Source of the DNA: Synechococcus sp. PCC 7336
Lineage (GTDB): Bacteria; Cyanobacteriota; Cyanobacteriia; Thermostichales; PCC-7336
Assembly (NCBI RefSeq): GCF_000332275.1
Contig: NZ_CM001776.1
Span: forward strand, 4,214,008-4,278,007
DNA length: 64,000 bases
Direction of reading: 5' to 3'
The position numbers and the translations under genes are program-made. The notes beneath the pieces are model-generated. The model ran no database searches, was not told where the DNA came from, and saw only the letters and a program-made list of their open reading frames with translations. Shown one piece after another: positions 18,001 to 25,698 of this stretch. Position 1 is the stretch's first letter; every line of letters starts with the position of its first letter.

Positions 18001-19285
18001 CACTCATTGCCCCATCGGCTGCAATCGGAATCTCCTCCAGATCGGCAGTCTCAGAAGTGCTCTCTGCCACAGTCTCGCAAATCAGTTCGACTTCAGACGG
18101 CAGATTCGTTGCGCCTTCCAACAGCTCCGGCAACCCACTATCGCCGCTTTCATGAGGAGTCTCGGGAGCCTCTTCCAAGAAGTTAGCCAGCCTGAAGTCG
18201 GCCGATGCGTCAGTCGTATCGGCGATGCTGCCATTTCTGTCAGGTACGGATGGAGAGGCCTTGCCCCATAGCTCATCCATTAACGATTCGTCCAGAGCAG
18301 ACATCGCGCTGTCATCATCGACCCCCTCCCCATCGCCAGATTGGGAGAGCTCTAAGTCGGCATCTGCACTGCCCCAAAAGTCATCCAGTCCTCCTGCTTC
18401 ACCCGTAGGGGCAAATAAATTCTTCAGCTCTGAAACGTCTGCTTCGTCAAAAAAATCCGGCTCGACCTCTTCTATATCGGGGGCAGGAGCGCTCGAAGCG
18501 ATACCTCCTGCCAATTCGCAGAGGGATTCGCTGGGTTGACCGCCAGAGTCGCGATCGCCCTGCAAAACCGCCTGCTGGCCCGCTCGAAAATCTGTCAGGG
18601 CTAAGCGGGCAATCTCCGCGACGCGGTCGGGATGGCAGTTCAATGCCGCCAGAGTGGTGTGGGCGATCGCCTCAAAACCCGTCAGCCCCAACGATTCTGC
18701 CAACCCTGCAAACACCTCGCATTGCACTGGCAAAATCTGCCCCAATTCGCAGGAGTCGCCGTCGATCGCCTCCTGCAACTGCTCCAGCCGCTGCTCTACC
18801 CCCGTCTCAAACATCGATTGAGTCAGATCGAACCCCAGCTCGGCAGAAGAGGGCACTTCAGCTTCTTCGTGAAAGGCATCCCCTGCCAGTGCCTGCAATT
18901 GCTCCACAATTCTCTGGGCGCGCTCGACACAAGCAGACCCATCTGACACAGGCAAGCCTGCCAATTCTGCTTCCAGCGGTGCCTGCAAGCATTCGTATCC
19001 CTCAAACATCAGCCCTAGCATCTCTGGACTCATTTCCAGATCGGGCTGACACATCGCCTTGAAGGCATCTTCTAGCGTGTGGGATACCGCTTCGACAGTA
19101 CTCACCTCCACACTGGCGGCAGCCCCTTTCAGGGTGTGGGTGACGCGCATCAGTGCGTGCATCTGTTGCAGGTGGTATTCCTCCTGCATGGCAAAAAGAG
19201 TTTCCTCCATCTCGCGCAGCAGTTCGGGCGCTTCTTCTCGAAAATATGCGTAGCTTTGTGCTCGAATGGATGGGTCGATGGTCAT
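15089..19285 (-). CDS. CheA-type hybrid histidine kinase with C-terminal receiver (PixL/TaxAY type)
   Basis: A 1398-residue kinase. An HPt domain (1-110) carries the phosphoacceptor His50 in THTLKG. A very long Pro/Ser/Glu-rich linker (about 230-770) replaces the compact P2 region. Then come the dimerisation helices, an HATPase domain with NAFDHGIEP, DDGGGIDP and SGRGVGLDVV, a CheW-like regulatory domain, and a receiver (about 1268-1390; Asp in IFCDIEMPQMNG, Lys in LTKPY). This is the domain order of cyanobacterial PixL/TaxAY/PilL kinases for phototaxis or pilus motility. The ATG at 19285 is chosen over a TTG eight codons earlier. It is co-directional with the MCP gene 128 bases upstream. Confidence 0.92.
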   Translation of the reverse strand: MTIDPSIRAQSYAYFREEAPELLREMEETLFAMQEEYHLQQMHALMRVTHTLKGAAASVEVSTVEAVSHTLEDAFKAMCQPDLEMSPEMLGLMFEGYECLQAPLEAELAGLPVSDGSACVERAQRIVEQLQALAGDAFHEEAEVPSSAELGFDLTQSMFETGVEQRLEQLQEAIDGDSCELGQILPVQCEVFAGLAESLGLTGFEAIAHTTLAALNCHPDRVAEIARLALTDFRAGQQAVLQGDRDSGGQPSESLCELAGGIASSAPAPDIEEVEPDFFDEADVSELKNLFAPTGEAGGLDDFWGSADADLELSQSGDGEGVDDDSAMSALDESLMDELWGKASPSVPDRNGSIADTTDASADFRLANFLEEAPETPHESGDSGLPELLEGATNLPSEVELICETVAESTSETADLEEIPIAADGAMSAIASAEVDAPADPEHSLPEVKSTPEIAEASALEEPEEQPISPAATPESSPPEPIDVAFDRPLDLPDFQTLSFDDLTALAARTLSAVRSGNEELTAPAAQIETSSSDRETANGLEPSEPVVPPAQLADTQADRSDPSAAVLSQEPANRAVDGDRPTTAPTPPNDSPVSTLEAQESEGDRPTSPAAADDLPSIEALLAKLASLIAQQSPNSPSSDLPVPTPAAQEPEESAKPTSPAEADDRISAGAFLAELPSLITPPSARSSNRDPDRSNPSNSDSALNISSTSLLSGFGFTNPEKSRFAPQPATSAEGSSPVPSPSAETVRVDVEHLDRLNYFIAEILTLHNRQVLQNEQLRDAVRTLFLKLEGHQNRLGKLREISDRIATLAVRQSHRDRSPEQRSDDFDPLEMDRYSEIQHLLLDTADSSVYLSESAGAIELFARDSNLALEKQRWLVTNSRNTLMDARMVPLGTLLDRFPRTLKQLSIRHRKPVELETIGRHVLADKAVVEKLYDPLLHLVRNAFDHGIEPVELRQKAGKPERGHIAIQADHRGSNLIVRLQDDGGGIDPQRICQRAVERGLLSAEAASQLDRDRAIELLFQPGFSTAESVSDISGRGVGLDVVRSRLQALQGSIAVETELGRGTTFTIQIPLKQTIEKLLLCQVGHKSYALLAEAIEHIVRPQPDQLKQQGGKPVLRWGKGDETCLIPVYPLAEILDYHSTVPDPNEPPPNSFLTLETNLTSTILLVRSRDRQIGLAVDRALAEQESIVRPLGSALSPPNYVCGGTVLADGRLALAIDGETLAQQIDREASRARTIAIPQRSGATALPSSNEKAAASTTPTGGDRRATVLVVDDSITQRMSLSLTLEKAGYHVLKARNGRDGLDQIQQYEGRVGLIFCDIEMPQMNGFDFLRQRQQDVQLKEIPVVMLTSRTAGKHRQTALSLGATGYLTKPYMEPIILETATRYLAQPALAIAAP

Positions 19286-19413
19286 GACATACTTGCCTGG
19301 AGAAGCCAACGGGGCGATCGGAAATTAGGGTCGAGTCAGGAGGGTCGAGGTTAGACGAGGAACGAGGCAATCCCCGCCCCTACAGCCTCTCCCCGAGATC
19401 GAATATCGCTGCC

Positions 19414-22400
19414 TCAATCCACCTTGAACTGGTTAGCCCGAGATTGTAGGTCTTGGGCGGTGGCGAGCACCTGCTCGAAGGAAGCAGAGAGCTCGGTGGT
19501 ATCTGCCGATGTCTGGCTGGCAATCTCCGCCACTTCGTTCATGGTGAGAGTCACGAGCTGCGATTGGGTGGTTTGGCTTTGGGTAGCGGCTGCAATCCCT
19601 TGCCCCAGTTGACGAATGTGCTCGGTAGCCCGAACGATCTCGTTCAAGTTGCGGCGGGCGTCGTTCACTAAATTAGTTCCCTCCACCACCTGGTGAATGC
19701 CGCTGTCCATTGCATTGGACACCTCTACGGTGCCTGCCTGGATTTCTTCCACGAGAGCTGCAATCTCTGTGGTTGCTGTGGCCGATTGGCGAGCTAGCGA
19801 ACGGACTTCGTCCGCTACCACTGCAAAGCCCCGCCCATACTCGCCCGCCCGGGTAGCCTCAATAGCGGCATTGAGTGAGAGCAGGTGGGTTTGGGTGGTG
19901 AAGTTCTCAATCAGACTGACCACCTTCGAGATTTTCTGAGAAGATTCGCTCAAGCGCTTAATGCGCTTGCTGGTTTCCGCCACTGTTTCGCGAATGGCAG
20001 AGATGCTCTCTACCGTGCGGTCCATAGAGGAGTCTCCAGCGCGAACGGTTTGATTGGCTTGCTCGACCGCCTCGTTGACCTGACCGGCGTTTGCTGTCAT
20101 TGCATCAGTGGCTACTACCATCCCCTGCAGTTGAGCGATCGCTTCGCCGATCGCTTCAAGCTGTTTCTCCGCTTGGGTGGCCACTTTGGCGATCGCCGTA
20201 CCGCTGGCTTGAGAGGTTTCGGCTACACCACTGGAGGCTGCTTGTACCTGCACCACAATGGCCCGCAGGCTTTGCAGCGTAGAGTTATAGGCAGAAGCAA
20301 TCGTTCCGACCTCCGTTTCGGTAATCGGCGCGCGCACCGTCAGATCTCCCTGTAGGGCAGGACGCACTGCGGTGAGCAATTGCACCGCTTGCTGCTGAAA
20401 TTCTTCTTTCGCGACTTTCTCCCGTTTGGCAGATTCAGCCAGTTGCTCGGACTGAGTTTGAACCGTTTCTAAATAGTCGGCTTGCTGCAGGGCAATGTTA
20501 AGCTGACCGGCAATACGGCGGGCAAAGTCCACCTCCGAGTCATCCCACTGGCGGGGGCCATCGCACTTGTGGATGGCAAATAGACCCCACAAGACATCCC
20601 CTTTGACGAGGGGCATCAACATACTGGCTTTAATCTGCAGCTTGGAGAGCACTTGAACCAAGCAATCTTCAAGGTCTCCCAGTTCGTTAACATCGGGAAC
20701 AATCCAAGTGCGCCCTTTGCGATAGTTTTCTACTTGATTGACAAAGCAATGGTCTTGAATCTTGGCTGCCATGGCCGAGTATCTGGGCTCGGAGACATCT
20801 TCGACCACAAACTCGCCGGAGGTGTAATTTGACTCCGGCGAGAATTGGAACAGGCCAACGCGATCGACGTTTAGCAATTGGCGGATATCCCGTGCCGAAG
20901 CTTGCAATACCTGTGGCAAATCGGCGGTCTGGCGCAAGCGCTCTGCAACTTTGGCAATGAGTTGTTCCTGTTGGGTCTTGCGCTCTAACTGTGCAATATT
21001 CTCCAATTTTTCTAAGCCAATTGCCAAGAAATTGCTGATTTGGAGAACAACATTCACCTCGTCGTCCTGCCAAGTCCTCGGTCCCGAGTTTTGGTAAACC
21101 GCCAAGAGACCCCAAAGCTTATCGCCCTGAAAAATGGGGACGTTAATATACGCCCGACATTGGAACTTCTCTAAACTTTCGAGGTAGCAAGGGGAAAATC
21201 CTGCCTCGTAAATATCGTCAACGCGACTGAAGCGCTTGCCCTGCATATACAGCCCGCCCTTCGTGTCTTTCAAGTAGGTGTCGGCATTGGCTTTACGGGG
21301 GGCATTGAGGTCTTTGATGAGACAGCGATCGCTACTCATTAAGTCTTTTTTGAGGGCGTCGTCTCGCTCTTGCAGATCCACAATCGATGGCCAGCCGGGA
21401 CCGACAGATTCCGCCACCAATTCCCCACTCCAATCGGGGTAGAACATGTAAACGCCGACTCGGTCCACCTTGAGTAGCTGGCGCATATCTTGGGTGACTG
21501 CCTGGAAGATCGACTTCTCATCGCGGGCGATCTGGATTTTTGAGACCGCGCGGCTGACTAACTTTTCTCGCTCTGCATTCGCAGTTAACTGGTTGAAGGT
21601 CTCGGATTTTTGTAGAGAGATCGCCACAAACTTAGCAATCTTGAGTACGAGATTGACGGCATCGTCCCCCCAATCTCGCGGACCGTCATTTTGATAGACA
21701 GCCAAGAGTCCCCACAGTTTTTCGCCGTGAAAAATCGGCACGTTGATATAGGCTCGACATTGGAATTTTTCTAAACTTTCCAGATAGCAAGCTGAAAAGC
21801 CTGCTTCGCGAATATCGTCAACGCGGCTGTAGGGCTTGCCCTGCATGTAGAGGCCGCCCTTCGTATCTTTCAGGTAGGTATCGGTACCGACTTTTTGGGG
21901 AGCATTGAGATCCTTAATCAGACAGCGATCGCTCCTCATCAAGTCCTGTTTGAGTTTGCTATCGGTTTGCTGCAAGTCCACAATCGAAGGCCAGCCAGGA
22001 CCGACGGATTCCGCCACTAACTCGCCGCTCCAATCGGGATAGAACTTGTAGATGCCGACGCGATCGGCGTTGAGCAGCTTGCGCGTATCTTGTGTAACGG
22101 CGCTGAAGATAGTTTTTGCGTCAGTGGTTTGCTGCAGGTTGGCCAGCAAGCGGCCCACCAGCTCCTCTTGAGAGACTTTCTCCGCGAGTTCGTCAATCGT
22201 CTCCACTTTTTGAATGGCGATCGCCGTACACTGTGCGACCTTCACCACTAAATTGACGGCATCGTCCCCCCATTCCCGAGGGCCGTCATTCTGATAGGCC
22301 GCCAAGAGTCCCCACAGTTTGTCCCCGAGAAAAACTGGGACGTTGATATAGGCCCGACATTGGAATTTTTCTAAACTTTCCAGGTAGCAAGCCGAAAAGC

Positions 22401-23637
22401 CTGCTTCGCGAATATCGTCAACTCGGCTATAGGGCTTGCCCTGCATATACAGGCCGCCTTTTGTATCTTTCAGGTAAGTATCGCTGCCGACCTGACGGGG
22501 GGCGTCGAGATTTTTAATCAAACAGCGATCGCTGCTCATCAAATCCTGCTTCAGCTTGTCGTCAGAATCTTGTAGCTTCACAATCGAGGGCCAGCCGGAA
22601 CCCACCGATTCGGCCACCAGTTCGCCACTCCAGTCGGGGTAAAACTTGTAGATACCGACACGATCGCAATTGAGCAATTGCCGCAACTCTAGCGTCACGG
22701 TCTGGAAAATACTGTCAATATCGGATGACTGCTGCAGGTTGGCCAACAGCTTGGCGATCAGTTTCTCGCGCTCGCGCTGTTCGTCCAGGGTGGCCTGAAA
22801 CTCTACCGGCTGCAGCCCCAGCATCAATTCTGTCGCCACTTGGGAGGTGAGAATCACTTCTGCGTCCTGCCACTGCCGCACGCGATCGCATTGCTGCACC
22901 ACCAAAAGCCCCCAGAGTCGATCGTCAAAGACAATCGGTAAGCTCAGGCTGGACTTGACTTGGAATTGCTCCACTAACTGCTGTTGATAGGGGCTAAATT
23001 GGCTGTTCTCGGTGTCGATCTCCACTAGAGGGGACTGGAGATAAGTGGAAAAATCTCCGCCAAAGGCGATCGCGGGCAGGATAGTGCCGAGGGTGGGGGT
23101 ATAGCCGGGGGTCATGGCCTCTGCCAAGATCTTGCCGCGCTCGCCATCGACAAACTGGAAGATCGAGACGCGATTGGCCTTGAGGACTCTAAACAGTTCC
23201 CCCACAGCTGTATCGAGTAGTTCCTCAAGCGTGTTGGTGCGTCGCAGGCGATCGCCAAAGGCTAAAATCTTGCGGACGTTCGAGAGACTTTCAACTTCTA
23301 CCGTCACTTCCTGCGCCGAATGAGGCCCCGAATGAGCGAGCAGTTCCCCTCGTGTTTTATCGGCGGTCCTTGCAAGATCCAAGGATTCTCGCTGCACGGT
23401 AGCGGCATTGTTCGCGGGGTATCCGTTCGACACATTCTGGCCGCTCGTCGTTATGCTGTGCGAGGATACCGCTGTCGCACTGGCCGTTTGCGAGCGATAA
23501 ACCCCAGATCGGTTCGCAGCGCTGCCATTCCCCGTGCGCCCCTGCCCGCCTGGGTCAGTGGGGGCTTTTGTCGGCTGGTCTTCGAGATTGTCTCCAGCTT
23601 GGGGGAGCGAGGTAGGAATGGGATTGCTGTTTTGCAT
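19414..23637 (-). CDS. methyl-accepting protein with five GAF domains (PixJ/TaxD-type photoreceptor candidate)
   Basis: A 1407-residue soluble receptor. After a polar N terminus come five GAF domains (about 130-290, 300-480, 500-670, 695-865, 885-1045), a HAMP-like linker (about 1080-1130) and an MCP signalling domain whose hairpin tip region includes GFAVVADEVRSLARQS. GAF2, 3 and 4 are close copies of one another, also at DNA level. Each has a Cys at the place where cyanobacteriochromes bind bilin (AGFSxCYLESLEKFQCRAY), followed by Tyr instead of the common His; the position of the second Cys in DXCF proteins reads DTYL. GAF1 and GAF5 lack the Cys. No membrane segment is evident. The operon context with CheW and CheA-REC matches pix/tax phototaxis loci. 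Chromophore binding is an inference. Confidence 0.88.
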   Translation of the reverse strand: MQNSNPIPTSLPQAGDNLEDQPTKAPTDPGGQGRTGNGSAANRSGVYRSQTASATAVSSHSITTSGQNVSNGYPANNAATVQRESLDLARTADKTRGELLAHSGPHSAQEVTVEVESLSNVRKILAFGDRLRRTNTLEELLDTAVGELFRVLKANRVSIFQFVDGERGKILAEAMTPGYTPTLGTILPAIAFGGDFSTYLQSPLVEIDTENSQFSPYQQQLVEQFQVKSSLSLPIVFDDRLWGLLVVQQCDRVRQWQDAEVILTSQVATELMLGLQPVEFQATLDEQREREKLIAKLLANLQQSSDIDSIFQTVTLELRQLLNCDRVGIYKFYPDWSGELVAESVGSGWPSIVKLQDSDDKLKQDLMSSDRCLIKNLDAPRQVGSDTYLKDTKGGLYMQGKPYSRVDDIREAGFSACYLESLEKFQCRAYINVPVFLGDKLWGLLAAYQNDGPREWGDDAVNLVVKVAQCTAIAIQKVETIDELAEKVSQEELVGRLLANLQQTTDAKTIFSAVTQDTRKLLNADRVGIYKFYPDWSGELVAESVGPGWPSIVDLQQTDSKLKQDLMRSDRCLIKDLNAPQKVGTDTYLKDTKGGLYMQGKPYSRVDDIREAGFSACYLESLEKFQCRAYINVPIFHGEKLWGLLAVYQNDGPRDWGDDAVNLVLKIAKFVAISLQKSETFNQLTANAEREKLVSRAVSKIQIARDEKSIFQAVTQDMRQLLKVDRVGVYMFYPDWSGELVAESVGPGWPSIVDLQERDDALKKDLMSSDRCLIKDLNAPRKANADTYLKDTKGGLYMQGKRFSRVDDIYEAGFSPCYLESLEKFQCRAYINVPIFQGDKLWGLLAVYQNSGPRTWQDDEVNVVLQISNFLAIGLEKLENIAQLERKTQQEQLIAKVAERLRQTADLPQVLQASARDIRQLLNVDRVGLFQFSPESNYTSGEFVVEDVSEPRYSAMAAKIQDHCFVNQVENYRKGRTWIVPDVNELGDLEDCLVQVLSKLQIKASMLMPLVKGDVLWGLFAIHKCDGPRQWDDSEVDFARRIAGQLNIALQQADYLETVQTQSEQLAESAKREKVAKEEFQQQAVQLLTAVRPALQGDLTVRAPITETEVGTIASAYNSTLQSLRAIVVQVQAASSGVAETSQASGTAIAKVATQAEKQLEAIGEAIAQLQGMVVATDAMTANAGQVNEAVEQANQTVRAGDSSMDRTVESISAIRETVAETSKRIKRLSESSQKISKVVSLIENFTTQTHLLSLNAAIEATRAGEYGRGFAVVADEVRSLARQSATATTEIAALVEEIQAGTVEVSNAMDSGIHQVVEGTNLVNDARRNLNEIVRATEHIRQLGQGIAAATQSQTTQSQLVTLTMNEVAEIASQTSADTTELSASFEQVLATAQDLQSRANQFKVD

Positions 23638-23818
23638 CGTCGGTGTCCTTGGAATGTGAGGCTAAAGGGTGTGAGGCGAATGCTCGGGCAAGGGGTGAAT
23701 TTGCTTTCTATGACAGGGGCAGAGGAGAGACCCACTGGAGGTTCGAGCAACCGCTAGCGCGAGCCTTTGAGAGGCGATCGCAGACTGTCAGTTATCCTTA
23801 GCGATGGAGGCTAACTGA

Positions 23819-24331
23819 CTAACTGAGCGGCAAGTAATCGAGTGTGCGAGTATCGATAACAGGTCCGGCATCGATAAAATATCCGCCTAAATAAGGCAAA
23901 AGTTGCTCGGGAAAAACCCCCGGTCCTGCCTCTTGCAACCGGTCTTCGTCATACAGTTCGATATCCTGTACGGCCTGTACCGCGATGCCCAGTTTCTGCT
24001 GACCCACCTGGACGACAATCGCCTTCACGCTCTGCTGCGCGCTCTCGAGCTCGCAGACTGAAGTCATGCCCGTTAAGGCATTCAGATCGAGCATCCACAA
24101 CATTTCCCCTCGCCAGTTGTAGACCCCCAATACCCAGGTGGGCATGGCGGGTACAGGCAAAATATCGACTGGATGGATATGGAGAATCTCAGTCGCTTGA
24201 GCTAGTGGCAAGAGAGCCCACTCCTCCCCTAACTGAAGGCGAAGAAAGGCTTGTCGCAGGTCTGGAGCGGGGGGTTCGAGTGCAAAGCCCTCAAGTCCCG
24301 TTACTCCAGCCTGTAATTGCTGCTCGCTCAT
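23819..24331 (-). CDS. CheW-type adaptor (PixI-like)
   Basis: A 170-residue CheW protein with the classic features: LRLQLGEEWALLPLAQATEILHI, then VPAMPTWVLGVYNWRGEMLWMLDLNAL with the YNWRGE adaptor motif, then VQVGQQKLGIAVQAVQDIELY. It links the MCP to CheA at the signalling array. It lies between the CheY-like gene and the MCP gene, the order of pixH-pixI-pixJ-pixL operons. The gap of 181 bases to the MCP gene is moderate. Confidence 0.9.
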   Translation of the reverse strand: MSEQQLQAGVTGLEGFALEPPAPDLRQAFLRLQLGEEWALLPLAQATEILHIHPVDILPVPAMPTWVLGVYNWRGEMLWMLDLNALTGMTSVCELESAQQSVKAIVVQVGQQKLGIAVQAVQDIELYDEDRLQEAGPGVFPEQLLPYLGGYFIDAGPVIDTRTLDYLPLS

Positions 24332-24853
24332 ACGCTATCCGTGTTGCTCCATTCGTGCAGATCGCAGATCTAGAGGCTTCCCAAGCCAAGTCGCTCGCGA
24401 TCGCCGTCAACCGACGAACCGCGATCGTGCTTTTGCCCATTCAGCACTAGCAAAGATTTGAGCTCAATTGGCTTGCTCTAGGGCTAGTTTGCCCAAATGA
24501 GAAATATTAATACCTGTCCGCGTTGGCTTTCACGATTTTTATGGTTGCCACTTGCAGTAGGATCTCATTCATCAATAGACTTCTGGTCTCAATGCTGAGG
24601 CGAGAGTTCTACAGTGGCTGAACTGCTTGGCATATCCTGCACTCGGGGGTTGTGCGACAATCTAGAACATCTGTTGGAGATCTGCCAGCAAGATCGAAAT
24701 AGAAGGTTGGGTAGAAATAGAAGGTTGGGGAGGCGATGCAATACATTGACTGTCAGTTAGAAGAGTCTCAATCGATTTTTGCCAAGAGATCTAACAGACG
24801 CTGCGAGCAATGGAGTCATTGCTCGCAGAAATTCTACATCTACTTCAAGCTCG
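24332..24853. other. 522-base gap within the phototaxis gene series
   Basis: No gene seen. It holds a diverged copy (24646-24710) of the dispersed repeat also at 2731, a short tandem duplication of AAATAGAAGGTTGGG at about 24694-24728, and the hairpin at 24801-24828. The gap suggests that the CheY-like gene may be transcribed separately from cheW onward, or that repeat sequence was inserted between them. Confidence 0.5.
24801..24828 (-). terminator. 12-bp perfect hairpin after the CheY-like gene
   Basis: CTGCGAGCAATG and CATTGCTCGCAG form an uninterrupted 12-base-pair stem with a four-base loop, 26 bases past the stop of the CheY-like gene. There is no T-run after it on the minus strand, so it may be a processing or pausing hairpin rather than an intrinsic terminator. 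Confidence 0.5.
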
Positions 24854-25219
24854 CTAGGCAGGTAGGAGTTGCCGCACCGTGCTGAGAAATTCTTGACCGT
24901 CGACTGGCTTGGGGACATAGGCATCGGCCCCTACCATCGAGCCCCAAAGTTTATCGGCATCAGTCCCCTTGGTGGAACACATCACTACCGGAATATCTTT
25001 GGTGGCAGGGTCAGATTTGAGATCGCGGCAAAGCTCGAAGCCACTTTGTCCCGGCAAAATCACATCTAACACGACGAGGTCCGGGCGCTGCGATCGCATG
25101 GCCGATTGAGCTTCTTCACTACTGGAAACCTTAACGACCCCAAAATAAGCCTGTTTCAAGTACTGCGTCAGCACTTCAGCTTCAGTCAGGCTGTCTTCTA
25201 CAAGCAATACAGTCCTCAA
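24854..25219 (-). CDS. CheY/PilH-type response regulator (PixH-like), TTG start
   Basis: A 121-residue receiver: RTVLLVEDSLTEAEVL with its acidic pair, phosphoacceptor Asp in LVVLDVILPGQSG, switch residues in VVMCSTKGT, and Lys in VPKPVDG. SLTEAEVL is typical of PilH/PixH/TaxY proteins. I place the start at the TTG of 25219, because the domain begins at once there and a GGAG lies about eight bases upstream on the minus strand; the longer frame adds about 60 residues without family character. It would take phosphate from the CheA-like kinase. Confidence 0.85.
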   Translation of the reverse strand: MRTVLLVEDSLTEAEVLTQYLKQAYFGVVKVSSSEEAQSAMRSQRPDLVVLDVILPGQSGFELCRDLKSDPATKDIPVVMCSTKGTDADKLWGSMVGADAYVPKPVDGQEFLSTVRQLLPA

Positions 25220-25698
25220 GGGAATACTCCGTTTTTGCGCGATACAGATGATGTGTTGGGTAGGCCATTGGACAAATCCGGCGATGCAAGCTGGACCCAC
25301 AATCGCTAGCTTACCCAGGCTGCAAGGAAGAAGTTGCGATCGCCAAGCCTCAAACTTTTGCCCTTCGGGCAGCAGAGTTGCTCTCAATTGAGGGGCTGCC
25401 GTTGCCACCGCAGCGCAACTCCCCCACGGATAGTTAGGGGGTCGATTGCAGTATCTGAAGACTCTCGGTCTCTAGTAAAGATGCGGCCTATAATGATAAG
25501 TTTCTCTTTATCTTCCCCATTACAAACGATCGTGTCGCTAGCGATCGCAATTGGAGTTTTCTGTGTTTAGATGCCCATTAATGTTTAGATGCCCATTAAT
25601 GACTGTCTTTTTTATTTTTAGGCGGACGTAGGGAAACCTGCACGTCCACCATACAGCCTGACGTAATTTACTTTACCCAGTTAAGAGGTTTTTTAGCC
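25220..25698. promoter_or_regulatory. divergent upstream region of the CheY-like gene and bicA, with a tandem repeat
   Basis: About 480 bases without a gene. An 18-base unit, TGTTTAGATGCCCATTAA, is repeated head to tail at 25564-25599, about 100 bases before bicA; it contains inverted halves (ATTAA/TTTAG-like) and could be a regulator site. An AGAGG ribosome-binding sequence lies at about 25682-25687 before the GTG start of bicA. Confidence 0.5.
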
